DNA from: Nocardia sienata NBRC 100364
GTDB taxonomy: Bacteria; Actinomycetota; Actinomycetes; Mycobacteriales; Mycobacteriaceae
NCBI RefSeq assembly: GCF_001613205.1
Contig: NZ_BDBX01000050.1
Coordinates: forward strand, 1 to 64,000
Direction of reading: 5' to 3'
Length of the DNA: 64,000 nucleotides
Positions within the stretch are counted from its first letter, which is position 1; each line of letters begins with the position of its first letter. Made by a program: the position numbers and the translations under genes. The notes beneath the pieces are model-generated. The model ran no database searches, was not told the DNA's origin, and saw only the letters and a list, made by a program, of their open reading frames with translations. Below, one piece after another: positions 42,993-51,396 of the stretch.

Positions 42993-44045
42993 TCACGGCG
43001 CGCTCCGGGTGCGGAACAGCAGAAGAGCGAAAGCGGGGACACCGATCAGTGCCGTGACGACACCGACCGGGACCTCCTGGGGCGCGAACACCGTCCGGGC
43101 GAGCGCGTCGACCCAGACCAGCAGGATCGCCCCCAGCACCGCGGACACCGGGATCAGCCGGCTGTGCCGGGGCCCGATGAGGAAACGCGCCGCGTGCGGT
43201 AGCACCAGGCCGATGAAACCGATCGCTCCGGCCGCGCTGACCAGTACCGCGGTCATCAGCGCGGTGATCACTAGCAGGAGCAGCCGGGTCCGGCCGACCG
43301 CGACGCCCAGGGTCGCCGCGGTCGACGAACCGAAGGTGAACGCGTCCAGTGCGGAGGCGTACCACCGGCACAGCGCCAGCCCGACAGCGCAGACGGCCGC
43401 GGTTGTGCCCACATCGGTCCAGCCGGCGCCCGCGAGTGAACCCAGCAACCAGAACAGGATGCCGCGGGTACGTTCGGCGTCGGCCGAGGACAGTACGACG
43501 AACGAGGTGAGCGCGGAGAACAGCTGAGTTCCGGCGACCCCCGCCAGGATCACCTTCGCGGTGCCGCCCCCGGCTCCCGCGGCCAGTACCAGCACCAGCC
43601 CGAACGATACGAGCGCACCGAGGAAAGCGCCGGTGGACAAGGAGATCAGACCGCCGCCCACCCCCAGCACCGCCACCAGAACCGCACCCGTCGAGGCGCC
43701 GGAGGAGATCCCGAGCACGAACGGATCGGCGAGTGGATTGCGCAACAGCGACTGCATGACCACCCCGCACACCGCCAGCCCGGCACCGCAGACCGCGGCG
43801 AGCAGGGTGCGCGGCAGCCGCAACTGCCAGACGATGCCTTCGCGGATCGGGGAGACGACAGCCGTGCCGAGACCGAGTTTCTCGAACAGCACGGCATAGA
43901 CCTCGCCGACCGACAGCTCGGCCGGACCGATCGTGATGGTGAAGGCCATCGAGACGACCAGCACCGCCGCCCCGAACACCACCAGCGCCGCCGTGGCGGG
44001 CGCGCGGGCGAGCCGGACGGTGGTGCTCGGTGCCGCGGACCTCAC
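42993..44045 (-). CDS. btuC: Cobalamin ABC transporter permease (BtuC/FecCD family)
   Basis: This 350-residue FecCD/BtuC-family permease has about ten hydrophobic helices. Family signatures are RLPRTLLAAVCGAGLAVCGVVMQSLLRNPLADPFVLGISSGA-like text (split here: LRLPRTLLAAVCGAGLA; NPLADPFVLGISSGAS) and AIGFIGLVLPHAARFLIG near the C-terminus. GTG 44045 overlaps the stop of the binding-protein gene (GTGA), so translation is coupled; an in-frame GTG at 44060 is less likely. It forms the membrane channel of the importer. Confidence 0.9.
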   Translation of the reverse strand: MRSAAPSTTVRLARAPATAALVVFGAAVLVVSMAFTITIGPAELSVGEVYAVLFEKLGLGTAVVSPIREGIVWQLRLPRTLLAAVCGAGLAVCGVVMQSLLRNPLADPFVLGISSGASTGAVLVAVLGVGGGLISLSTGAFLGALVSFGLVLVLAAGAGGGTAKVILAGVAGTQLFSALTSFVVLSSADAERTRGILFWLLGSLAGAGWTDVGTTAAVCAVGLALCRWYASALDAFTFGSSTAATLGVAVGRTRLLLLVITALMTAVLVSAAGAIGFIGLVLPHAARFLIGPRHSRLIPVSAVLGAILLVWVDALARTVFAPQEVPVGVVTALIGVPAFALLLFRTRSAP

Positions 44046-45076
44046 GAACCGTAACCCCACCGCTCCAGGGCGTCGGCGACCTTCTCGATCCCGTCGACCG
44101 TCCGGATCGAGGGGTTCAAATCGGCGCCGTTGACCACGATGTAACGCCGCTCGCGGACCGCGGTCAGCTTCGCCGTCACCGGATTCGATTCCAGGAACGC
44201 GATCTTGCTGTCCAGGGCGTCTCCGGCGAGGCTGCGCCGGCTCAGGTCGGCCAGGACCAGGGCGGTGGGGTCGCGGTCGAGCAGGGTCTCCCAGCTGACC
44301 TGCGGCCATTCGTCGGTGGTGTCGTCGAATACATTCTTCGCGCCCACCGCGTCGGTGATGATCCCGGACGAACCACAGCAGCCCGCGACGTAGGGCGTGG
44401 AGGTGTCGGCGAACCAGTAGGCCAGTGAGACCCGCTGTGCGGCGATCCGCCCGGACGCGGCCGCGTAGCGGTCGCGCAGTTCGGTCACCAGCCGCTCACC
44501 GCGGTCCGCGACATCGAAGACGGCGGCCAGGTCGCGGATCTCCCGGTACACCGAGTCCATGGTCAGCGGTTCGGTGCGGGCGCCGTCGGCGTTGACGCTG
44601 ATATCGGTTTTGCCGTCGCAGTCGGTCGGCGAGAGGTAGGTGGGGACGCCCAGCTCGGTGAACTGCCGTCGCTCGGCCGCCCCGCCGGGACCGAGGGTGC
44701 CGCCGAAGGACGCGGCGACGAAATCCGGTTCCTTGTCCAGTACGACCTCGAAAGAGGGCTTGTTGTCGGCCAGTCGCGGCACCCGCGCATTGTCGGCGGC
44801 CAGGTTGTCCCGTACCGGATCGGTCCAGGTGGCGGTGCCGGCCATGCGATCGGCCAGGCCGAGTGACAGCAGGATCTCCGCCGACCCCTGATTGAGCGCG
44901 ACCGCCCGCTGCGGCGGCGCCGCCACGGTGACCTCGACGCCGCAGTTCTCGATCGTCATCGGATAGCCGGCGGCGGACCCGGCGGCCGGACCGGCCGAGT
45001 CGGGCGCACCGGCACATCCGGCCAGCAGGAGGGTGGATACCACGGCGGTGACCGCCAGGGAAAAGGACCGCGTCAC
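44042..45076 (-). CDS. btuF: Cobalamin-binding lipoprotein (BtuF-like)
   Basis: This is a 344-residue extracytoplasmic solute-binding protein of the TroA/BtuF/FecB fold. The lipoprotein signal has the lipobox LLAGC with Cys21. Hallmarks are IENCGVEVTVAAPPQRAVALNQGSAEILLSLGLADR-type opening text (shown in part: RAVALNQGSAEILLSLGLA), FEVVLDKEPDFV and YIVVNGADLN. GTG 45076 is chosen because AAGGAG lies 8 nt upstream; the longer frame runs through the riboswitch and is not coding. Related families bind haem, siderophores or F420 precursors, but the riboswitch points to cobalamin. Confidence 0.88.
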   Translation of the reverse strand: MTRSFSLAVTAVVSTLLLAGCAGAPDSAGPAAGSAAGYPMTIENCGVEVTVAAPPQRAVALNQGSAEILLSLGLADRMAGTATWTDPVRDNLAADNARVPRLADNKPSFEVVLDKEPDFVAASFGGTLGPGGAAERRQFTELGVPTYLSPTDCDGKTDISVNADGARTEPLTMDSVYREIRDLAAVFDVADRGERLVTELRDRYAAASGRIAAQRVSLAYWFADTSTPYVAGCCGSSGIITDAVGAKNVFDDTTDEWPQVSWETLLDRDPTALVLADLSRRSLAGDALDSKIAFLESNPVTAKLTAVRERRYIVVNGADLNPSIRTVDGIEKVADALERWGYGS

Positions 45077-45382
45077 GGCGTGGACTCCTTGCGTCTGGGC
45101 CTGTGCGCGAGGCCGGGAACCGAGCTCGGCGGATGAGTGATCGGACTCCACCACGCGGGTGTCACCGTTGCGCGCCAGTCCCGGATTTCCACCGGGTTCC
45201 CTCATCACGCCGCGACCGCAGTGCGGCCGCCGACCATGCTATCCGACAGTGAACTGGACGTTCGACCCGCTCGAACCGGCGGACCGGCCGCGGGCGAACG
45301 CGACGGCGATTTCCTGCCAGCGCGCACCGCATGTCCTCCCCGATGCTCATAGGGCACGAACGGAAATCACGGAAGGAACGAC
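45077..45382. other. Divergent region btuF / SDR gene
   Basis: About 306 nt. The btuF-proximal two thirds are the cobalamin riboswitch, annotated separately. The remainder holds the promoters of both genes and the SDR ribosome site GAAGGAAC. No gene is present. Confidence 0.6.
45125..45245 (-). promoter_or_regulatory. Cobalamin riboswitch
   Basis: Read on the minus strand, the leader carries the conserved core of the B12 riboswitch: GGGAACCCGGTGGAAATCCG (starting at 45201), then GGGACTGGC and GCGCAACGGTGA (45173-45162). The CCCGG/CCGGG arm pairs around TGGAAAT. A B12-box-like AGTCCGATCACT follows. It ends about 50 nt before the btuF ribosome site, so adenosyl- or methylcobalamin would shut off translation or transcription of btuFCD. 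The outer limits are approximate. Confidence 0.85.
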
Positions 45383-46120
45383 ATGACGGAGAAGATCGTG
45401 GTGGTCACCGGGGCGACCCGCGGAATCGGACGCGCCACCGCGACGGTGTTCGCCCGCGCGGGCTACCGGGTGATCGTCACCGGGCGCCGCGCCCCGGCGG
45501 TGGAAGCCGTGGTGGGCGAACTGCGGTCGGTGGGAGCGGCGGCCGAGGGGGAAATCCTCGACGTGTGCTCGGTGGACAGCGCGCGGTGCCTGCACGATTC
45601 CCTCGCCGAACGGCACGACCACATCGATGTGCTGGTGAACAATGCCGGCATCCTGCCCGAGGCCACTGCGACGGGCACGGTGAACTTCGCCCATCCCGGC
45701 GCCTTCACCGAGACATTGATGACCAACACCTTCGGTCCCGTCAATGTGATCGAAGCGCTGCTGCCGCTGGTGCGCCGCGCACCGGCCGGGCGGATCGTCA
45801 ACATTTCCACCGAGACGGGCTCGCTCACCGAGCAGCGGAACCCGGAGTCGGCGTACTACTCGATGGTGGTCCCGGGTTACCAGGCGTCGAAGGCGGCATT
45901 GAACAGCATCACGATCGGCCTGGCGAAATCGCTGGCCGATACCGCTGTCCGGGTGATCTCGGTATGCCCCGGTTTCGTGGCGACCGAATTGGCTCCCGCG
46001 GCGGCCGACGCGCCGACGACGCCGGAGCAGGCCGCCCAGGTCGTCCTCGCGGCGGCGGAAGCGCCGGAGGCGTCGACCGACGGTTCCTTCGTCGGCGCGC
46101 AGGGGGCCATCGCCTGGTAG
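45383..46120 (+). CDS. SDR family oxidoreductase
   Basis: This 245-residue short-chain dehydrogenase has the NAD(P) motif VVVTGATRGIGRATA, an Arg-rich binding strand (VTGRRAPAVEA), LVNNAGILPEA, a catalytic Ser in IVNISTETGS and the Tyr-x3-Lys in GYQASKAALN. Arg after the second strand suggests NADPH. The C-terminal part with CPGFVATELAPA is normal. The substrate is unknown. ATG 45383 follows GAAGGAACG. It is divergent from the B12-controlled btuF. It is also the first of three SDR genes in the window. Confidence 0.9.
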   Translation: MTEKIVVVTGATRGIGRATATVFARAGYRVIVTGRRAPAVEAVVGELRSVGAAAEGEILDVCSVDSARCLHDSLAERHDHIDVLVNNAGILPEATATGTVNFAHPGAFTETLMTNTFGPVNVIEALLPLVRRAPAGRIVNISTETGSLTEQRNPESAYYSMVVPGYQASKAALNSITIGLAKSLADTAVRVISVCPGFVATELAPAAADAPTTPEQAAQVVLAAAEAPEASTDGSFVGAQGAIAW

Positions 46121-46321
46121 CGGAGCCGGGGCTCGGGTGTGCGGTGTCCACACCGGACACCGCACCCGATTCCCGCAATCGACCTGCACAGCGCGATTGC
46201 GCGGACGAGACCGGCCGGCGTCCGTGTACAGCCGGTCTCCTGCCGTCGGCGGGGTGATGCCCGGTCCGCTCCGGTTCGGGCACCCGTCCGCGTTCCGGAT
46301 GCCGGTGTCAGGGTGGAGTTT

Positions 46322-47110
46322 TCAGTGCTGTTTCCGCCCGGCGGCCGTGATCGACGCCGCGGCATACCGCACGAACGCCGCGACCTCGTCACGCCGGCCG
46401 GCCCAATCATCCACCGCCGTACCCAGATAGCCGTCGCGCGCGCGGCGCAGCAGCGCGGCGTGGGCGGCCGGGGCGCGGGCGGCGAGACGCTGCGCCGCTT
46501 CGGCTTTGGAGACCACCGCCCCGGTCTGCGCGGTGACCCACATCCGGGCCAATGTCAGGACGGTATTGCGCTCGTCACCGTCCACGCCGGCGATCAAGGC
46601 GGGCAGACTCTCCGTGATCGCGCGGACCAGATCCTGCGGCGGTACCGGCTCCAGTAACCGGTCGGCGGGCGGTCCGGCCAACGCCACCGACGAGTCGCGG
46701 ACCATGCCGAGCAGGATGGCCAGATCGGGGTCGGGCGCGGGCGGCTCGACCGCACCGCGCTCGAACTCCGCCCGCAACCATTCGCCGTACACGAACTCGC
46801 CGCGCGGCGGGAAGCGCCACGGCACCACGGCCTCGCGCGCCACCACCGTCAGCTCCACCGGCCGGGCCTCGCCCGTGCGGGGCCACCGCCCCGACTGCCG
46901 GAGCAGTCTCTCGGACAGACGCGCACGCAGTTCGTCATCGAGGGTCGCGGCGGTGACAGCCAGGAAATCGAGGTCGCTGTCGTACTGCAGACCGCTGGTC
47001 ACCGCGGACCCGTACAGGTACAGACCGAGCAGGTCGGCACCGAGCAGATCGGTGACGATTCGCGTGATCGGCGCGGTCACCGCGGCGAGATCGGCGGCTG
47101 GAGTGGGCAC
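46322..47110 (-). CDS. Aminoglycoside adenylyltransferase (AadA/ANT-like)
   Basis: This 262-residue nucleotidyltransferase resembles ANT(3'')/ANT(9) enzymes that adenylylate streptomycin or spectinomycin. The active-site strand-turn LLGLYLYGSAVTSGLQYDSDLDFLAV-like segment is present (shown in part: LYLYGSAVTSGLQYDSDLDF), with Gly-Ser and the Asp-x-Asp that binds Mg-ATP. ELTVVARE and the C-terminal helical DUF4111-type domain (NTVLTLARMWVTAQTGAVVSKAEAA) also fit. Whether it gives resistance is unknown. GTG 47110 fits the family length; longer starts at 47152 or 47197 are possible. Confidence 0.85.
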   Translation of the reverse strand: MPTPAADLAAVTAPITRIVTDLLGADLLGLYLYGSAVTSGLQYDSDLDFLAVTAATLDDELRARLSERLLRQSGRWPRTGEARPVELTVVAREAVVPWRFPPRGEFVYGEWLRAEFERGAVEPPAPDPDLAILLGMVRDSSVALAGPPADRLLEPVPPQDLVRAITESLPALIAGVDGDERNTVLTLARMWVTAQTGAVVSKAEAAQRLAARAPAAHAALLRRARDGYLGTAVDDWAGRRDEVAAFVRYAAASITAAGRKQH

Positions 47111-47198
47111 GGATCCACGATAGGCAATGGGGTACCGGCAGCGTCCGGGCATTCGGTCGGGGCCGAGGTATCGCACTTCGACGACAGGGCCCGCCACC

Positions 47199-47213
47199 GA
47201 GTACTTTGTACTC
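47199..47213. promoter_or_regulatory. Dyad in the AadA-like / DoxX-like divergent region
   Basis: GAGTAC-ttt-GTACTC is a perfect 6-bp inverted repeat. It lies 89 nt upstream of the AadA-like start and 165 nt upstream of the DoxX-like start. No regulator gene is adjacent. Confidence 0.4.
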
Positions 47214-47377
47214 CGCGAGGCCCCTAGGTGGTGCGCGACGTCGTGCGTAGGGAGGACAGCGGAATCGGGGTTGTCACGGAGGTGCCCGGCCGGGCAGGTG
47301 GTCTAGGTTCGAGTGGAGGTCCGGCTCGGGCCGGTCGGGGTGGGTCGTCGGACAAATCGGGACAGCGAGGTCGTGGT

Positions 47378-48739
47378 ATGGGTGCGGTTAGGACGGTCAC
47401 CGGTTCCGAGCGAGAGCTGTCCGGACCCGAGGACCCGCAGCCGGTGCGGTGGTCGTGGCCCGCGCGGGTGGCGTTCCGGTTCGGAGTCGTCTACAGCGTG
47501 ATCTTCTGCGTGATGATCGGGCAGATACTGTTCGTGTTCGCGGGGTTCACCCACAAGTTCCTACCCGATACCGCACCGATGTGGCCGCTGCTGGCGGCGG
47601 AGTCGGTGCTGAAGTGGGTGGGACAGACGGTTTTCGGTATCGATGTGCAGTTCCACCGCTACTCCGGCAGCGGCGACCAGGCCATCATCTGGGTGATGGT
47701 GTTCACCGCGCTGGTGGTAGCGGCCGTGGCGGCGGTGCTGTGGTCGGTGCTCGACCGGCGGCGCCTCGCGTACCCGCGGGCCGGCGCGTGGTTCCTGACG
47801 ATCCTGCGGTTTTGTATCGCCGGGCAGATGCTGTTCTACGGTATCGCCAAGGCGGTGCCGACCCAGATGCCGCCGCCGCCGTTCTCGGCGCTCATCCAGC
47901 CCTACGGTCAGCTCACCCCGATGGCGGTGCTGTGGCTGCAGGTGGGTAGCGCGCCGGTGTACGAGATCCTGCTCGGGGTCGCGGAACTGATCGGTGGCCT
48001 GCTGCTGCTGGTACCGCGCACGGCCACCCTCGGCGCGATGCTGAGTGTGGTGAGCATGGCGCAGGTGTTCGTGCTGAACATGACCTTCGATGTGCCGGTC
48101 AAGATCCTGTCGTTCCACCTGCTGGTCTTCTCGCTGGTCCTGCTCGCCCCGCAGGCCCGCCGATTCGCGGATTTCTTCCTGCTCGCCCGCCGTGCCGATC
48201 CCGCCCTGCAGCCACCCTTGTTCACGAGCCCGCGCGCTATACGGATCGCCGGGTTCGCCCAGGCGGCGCTCGGTATCTGGCTGGTTGTCGGAGTAGCGGT
48301 GCTCGGCTGGTCCAGCTGGCGGGATTACGGCGGCGGTGCGCCCGAGCCCGAGCTGTACGGGCTGTGGGAGGTGACCGAGTTCCGGATGGACGGCCGGCCG
48401 GTACCCCCGCTGCTCACCGATCCGGACCGCTGGCAGCGGCTGGTGATCGAAGCCGAGGGCGTGGTGTCGTGGCAGCGGATGGACGGGGCGTTGGTGACGG
48501 TGCCCGCACAGATCGACGGGACCGCGCACACTCTCACGGTTGTCGCTCCGGCGGGTACCGACCCGGCGAGCATGCCGACCGCCGACTTCGTCTATGTCCG
48601 TCCGGAATCCGGCGTCCTGCGCCTGGACGGAGAGCTGGACGGCCGGCCGGTGACCATCGCGCTACGAGCGGCCGACCCCGATGCCTTCCCCCTGAACGGT
48701 CCGCGGTTCCACTGGGTGCAGGACTATCCCGCTCAGTAG
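47378..48739 (+). CDS. Multi-pass membrane protein, DoxX-like
   Basis: This 453-residue protein has an N-terminal polar stretch of ~30 residues and about eight hydrophobic helices. The core (LRFCIAGQMLFYGIAKAVPT, ILLGVAELIGGLLLLVPRTA, LLVFSLVLLAPQARR) resembles DoxX/SURF-type proteins. After the last helix (~residue 335) comes a soluble C-terminal domain of ~115 residues with LYGLWEVTEFRMDGRPVPP. The role is unknown. ATG 47378 is chosen for the domain boundary; its ribosome site is weak, and the frame is open 50 codons further upstream. It converges on the PPE-like gene, 17 nt apart. Confidence 0.8.
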   Translation: MGAVRTVTGSERELSGPEDPQPVRWSWPARVAFRFGVVYSVIFCVMIGQILFVFAGFTHKFLPDTAPMWPLLAAESVLKWVGQTVFGIDVQFHRYSGSGDQAIIWVMVFTALVVAAVAAVLWSVLDRRRLAYPRAGAWFLTILRFCIAGQMLFYGIAKAVPTQMPPPPFSALIQPYGQLTPMAVLWLQVGSAPVYEILLGVAELIGGLLLLVPRTATLGAMLSVVSMAQVFVLNMTFDVPVKILSFHLLVFSLVLLAPQARRFADFFLLARRADPALQPPLFTSPRAIRIAGFAQAALGIWLVVGVAVLGWSSWRDYGGGAPEPELYGLWEVTEFRMDGRPVPPLLTDPDRWQRLVIEAEGVVSWQRMDGALVTVPAQIDGTAHTLTVVAPAGTDPASMPTADFVYVRPESGVLRLDGELDGRPVTIALRAADPDAFPLNGPRFHWVQDYPAQ

Positions 48740-48756
48740 CGCACCCCGGGTCCGCC

Positions 48757-49830
48757 TCAGGATTGTGGCGGAATGACTCCGGGCTGGTCGGGGGCGCGCT
48801 GTCCGGGTACCGGTCCGGTGATACCGGGCTGCCCGGCCGGATCGGAGAGCGGTACCGCGGTCGGATTCGGCGGCGCGGGGGGCTCCGGCTCGGCCGGATC
48901 CGCGGGAGCGGGCGGTTGTTCGGCGGCGGGGGGTTGGACGGGTGGTGCCGGGGGTGGCGGCGGTGCGGTACCCCCGGGAGTGGACTCCGCGGGGGGCGCC
49001 GAGCCGTCGGTCGGCTGCGGAACCTCGGGTGCCGATGGCCGCGGGGCTCCGCCGCCGGGTTCGGGAGACGGCGCGGGGGTGCCCTCCGGAACTGCGGGTC
49101 CCTCCGGCGTGGGGGCCGCCGGGGCCGAACCGCTCAGCGGCACCGGCGCCGGCTCGGCGGTGCCCCCGGACTCGGTGGCCTCGCCGCTGGGTGCGGGGGG
49201 ATCTTCCACAGCCGGTGCCGACTCCACGCCGACCGCGGAATCGGTCTGAGCGCGGGGCGCCGGCGGCGGACCGAGCGGGGGCAGCGGGCCGGGAGCGGCC
49301 GGCGGTTCGGGCAGCGCGGGCACCGCGGTACCTGCCGCGAGATAAGCGGGCTTGTAGACCATGTTCATGGTGAGGATCGCTTCCTGGCGCAGCACCTCCT
49401 GCACCATCTGCGCGTCGATCACCTTGGCCGCCTCCAAGAGCCGGGCCAACGCGCCGACCGGGCCGGAATCACCGGGCGGCACCACCGCGATCTTCACCGC
49501 TTCCGCGGCCGCGGCCACCGCGCCCAGGCGCAACCCCACCTGACCGAGCACGCCGGCCAGTTCCTCCACCGAATCGGCGAAACTGCGGGTGCTGGCGAAG
49601 GCGGCGTCGGCGGCCTCACCGTCCCATTCCATTGCGTTCATCACCCGGTCCGCACCGGCGCGGGTCAGCGGCAGCGAGGTCTGCAAGGTGGTGGCGGCGT
49701 GCATCCAGGTGCCGGAGACCCGCAGGATTTCACCGGCATCGATCTGCTGGGTGGCCCGATAGATGTCCTCATGGCGCATGGCCTCGAAATGCTCCATGGC
49801 GCTGATGTAATCGGGATCATTGCGTGTCAC
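48757..49830 (-). CDS. WxG/PPE-like putative type VII secretion substrate
   Basis: This 357-residue protein has a helical N-terminal domain (residues 1-165). A Trp-x-Gly turn lies at 69-71 (MEWDGEAADAAF) between two long helices, as in WXG100 and PPE proteins. Residues ~175-357 are a disordered Pro/Ala/Glu tail, as in many secreted PPE proteins. Exact PPE residues at the N-terminus are missing, so it is called PPE-like only. GTG 49830 has AGGAGG 5 nt upstream. It is the last gene of an operon with espG and a YxxxD protein gene, 64 nt after the latter. Confidence 0.72.
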   Translation of the reverse strand: MTRNDPDYISAMEHFEAMRHEDIYRATQQIDAGEILRVSGTWMHAATTLQTSLPLTRAGADRVMNAMEWDGEAADAAFASTRSFADSVEELAGVLGQVGLRLGAVAAAAEAVKIAVVPPGDSGPVGALARLLEAAKVIDAQMVQEVLRQEAILTMNMVYKPAYLAAGTAVPALPEPPAAPGPLPPLGPPPAPRAQTDSAVGVESAPAVEDPPAPSGEATESGGTAEPAPVPLSGSAPAAPTPEGPAVPEGTPAPSPEPGGGAPRPSAPEVPQPTDGSAPPAESTPGGTAPPPPPAPPVQPPAAEQPPAPADPAEPEPPAPPNPTAVPLSDPAGQPGITGPVPGQRAPDQPGVIPPQS

Positions 49831-49894
49831 AAGGCCTCCTTCGAAGCAGGTGCCTGCGGTACGGGGCGGCCGAAACGTCGGCGGGGGTATCGCC

Positions 49895-50269
49895 TCATCG
49901 GTCGAGCCGCGCTTCGAGGGCGCGTACCGCGGCGGCGTTCGCGGCGTCGGCCTCGTCGTAGAGCCCGCCGCTGACCAGGAACGCTTCCTTCATCCGGTAG
50001 GCCGCTTCGATGTAGTGATCGAGCAGGGCGGCCGCGTCGCGTGCCTTGTGCCCGAACCCGGCCTGTAGCTGCTGCGCCGAGACCAGACCCCCGAAACCTT
50101 GTGGATCGGAGGCGTCTTCCAGGCGCTGCCGCAGATGGATGAGCCGATCGGCCTGGCGGTCGTAGAGTTCCGCGCAGCGGCGTGCCGCCTCCGGATCGAA
50201 CTTGACCGTTCCCGCGTGGGCTGCCTGGCGGAACCGGACGATCTCGGCGCGGCTGTCTTCGATCTTCAT
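49895..50269 (-). CDS. Small helical protein with YxxxD motif, putative T7SS partner
   Basis: This 124-residue, almost fully helical protein ends with Tyr104-D-E-A-Asp108 followed by a helix. This is the YxxxD/E signal of type VII secretion substrates after a helical hairpin. The body has two long helices joined near DASDPQGFG, the shape of PE or WXG100 partners, but no WxG. It probably forms a heterodimer with the WxG/PPE-like protein encoded next. ATG 50269 is the clear start; the frame extends upstream without meaning. It lies 79 nt after espG. Confidence 0.7.
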   Translation of the reverse strand: MKIEDSRAEIVRFRQAAHAGTVKFDPEAARRCAELYDRQADRLIHLRQRLEDASDPQGFGGLVSAQQLQAGFGHKARDAAALLDHYIEAAYRMKEAFLVSGGLYDEADAANAAAVRALEARLDR

Positions 50270-50348
50270 GACGCGTACCCCTCCGTCGGTCAGGCCCAGC
50301 GTAGCCGGAACCGGTGGCCCGGGGCAGCCGCTCCGGCGCGATATCGGC

Positions 50349-51047
50349 TCAGCCGGGAATCCGCTTCTGCAGATGCGCTGCCAGTTGTTCACCGGATGCG
50401 GGCACCATGTGCACGAACTCGTCCGCCTTGAGCAGGTAGCGGCCGTCGTTTTCCACATCGAGCCAGGTGTAGTGCAGCGGCGGCGGCGAATTCGGCCGGT
50501 CCAGATGTGATTCGATCCGGATGTGACCCTCGGCGGTATGCCGGGCGCACAGCAGTTTCCGGATCAGCGGTGCGGCACGTTCTTCCTGGATCACGGTTTC
50601 GGTATCGCGTACCGCCGCGGCCGAGGCGGTACGGGCGGGGTGACGGCCGGCGGGCGCCTTCGGCAGCAGTGCCGCCATCCGGGCCCCGAGTTTCGTGCTG
50701 TGCCCGATCGAGAGCTGGACCGGCCCGCCGAATTCCCGGGTGCGGCCGGGGGCCTGGACTGCCAGGACCGCGCGGTCGTAGACGACGCAGCCCAGTACGC
50801 GCAGTTCCCGGCCCGGTTCGGGCGCCCCGCCGATGGCGATCACCCGGGTCTGCGGCAGCGCGAGAATGCGCAGGCAGGCGTCGAGATCGGGGTCGGGTGG
50901 GAAGCGCTGGGCCAGCTCGGCGCGCAGGAGCCGGGCGTCGCGCTCGGTGCGCGGCGATTCGAGTACCCGCAGCGGATAGGGGATCCGGTCGAGATCGGCG
51001 CGACGCCATACATGCGCGAACTCGTCGGGGGTCAGGCTCCAACTCAC
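50349..51047 (-). CDS. espG: EspG family ESX secretion chaperone
   Basis: This 232-residue cytosolic EspG-family protein has the N-terminal SLTPDEFAHVWRRADLDRIPYPL and RELRVLGCVVYDRAVLAVQ strands, then an Arg/Ala-rich middle and a C-terminal LKADEFVHMVPAS. EspG binds the tip of PE/PPE pairs and keeps them soluble for an ESX system. Here the putative substrates are encoded directly behind it, while no ESX membrane, protease or ATPase genes are in the window. GTG 51047 is the start; GAGGAT lies upstream. The family is recognised mainly from the opening motif and the context. Confidence 0.8.
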   Translation of the reverse strand: MSWSLTPDEFAHVWRRADLDRIPYPLRVLESPRTERDARLLRAELAQRFPPDPDLDACLRILALPQTRVIAIGGAPEPGRELRVLGCVVYDRAVLAVQAPGRTREFGGPVQLSIGHSTKLGARMAALLPKAPAGRHPARTASAAAVRDTETVIQEERAAPLIRKLLCARHTAEGHIRIESHLDRPNSPPPLHYTWLDVENDGRYLLKADEFVHMVPASGEQLAAHLQKRIPG

Positions 51048-51396
51048 GCGGTATCACATCCTCACCGAAACCTGCGCGGGCCTTCTCAGCCTATCGGTTG
51101 TTCGGCCCTACCCCGACCTCGGCACGGCCGGGACCGGTGACCGCGCGGTCGGACACAAAATCCGAATACGCGGTGGAGGAGGTCGTTCTCGGGTTTACTC
51201 GTCGGCACGGACGACGATGTCCTGTTGTGGCAGACCGGGTTGGAGGTCGGTTCTTGCGGGTGCTCGGGACGGACGACACCGAGACGGAGATCGTGGCGCG
51301 GCGTGGTGCGGCCCGCCGGCCGTGCGTGCCGGATGCGCGACTACCGGCGTGGACAGCGACCGGCGCCGCGGGCGCTCGCCTTCGCGGGAGCCGGCG
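51048..51396. other. Divergent region espG / PEP-utiliser-like gene
   Basis: 349 nt without a convincing gene, although the plus-strand frame stays open upstream of the start at 51397. Some codons there could belong to a longer protein. I see no clear dyad or promoter. This region separates the espG operon from the PEP-utiliser/NDK-like pair. Confidence 0.4.

Noticed and set aside
46322..48739. Possible resistance island around the AadA-like gene
   Set aside because: There are no integrase, transposase, inverted repeats or composition shift, and the neighbours are ordinary chromosomal genes.
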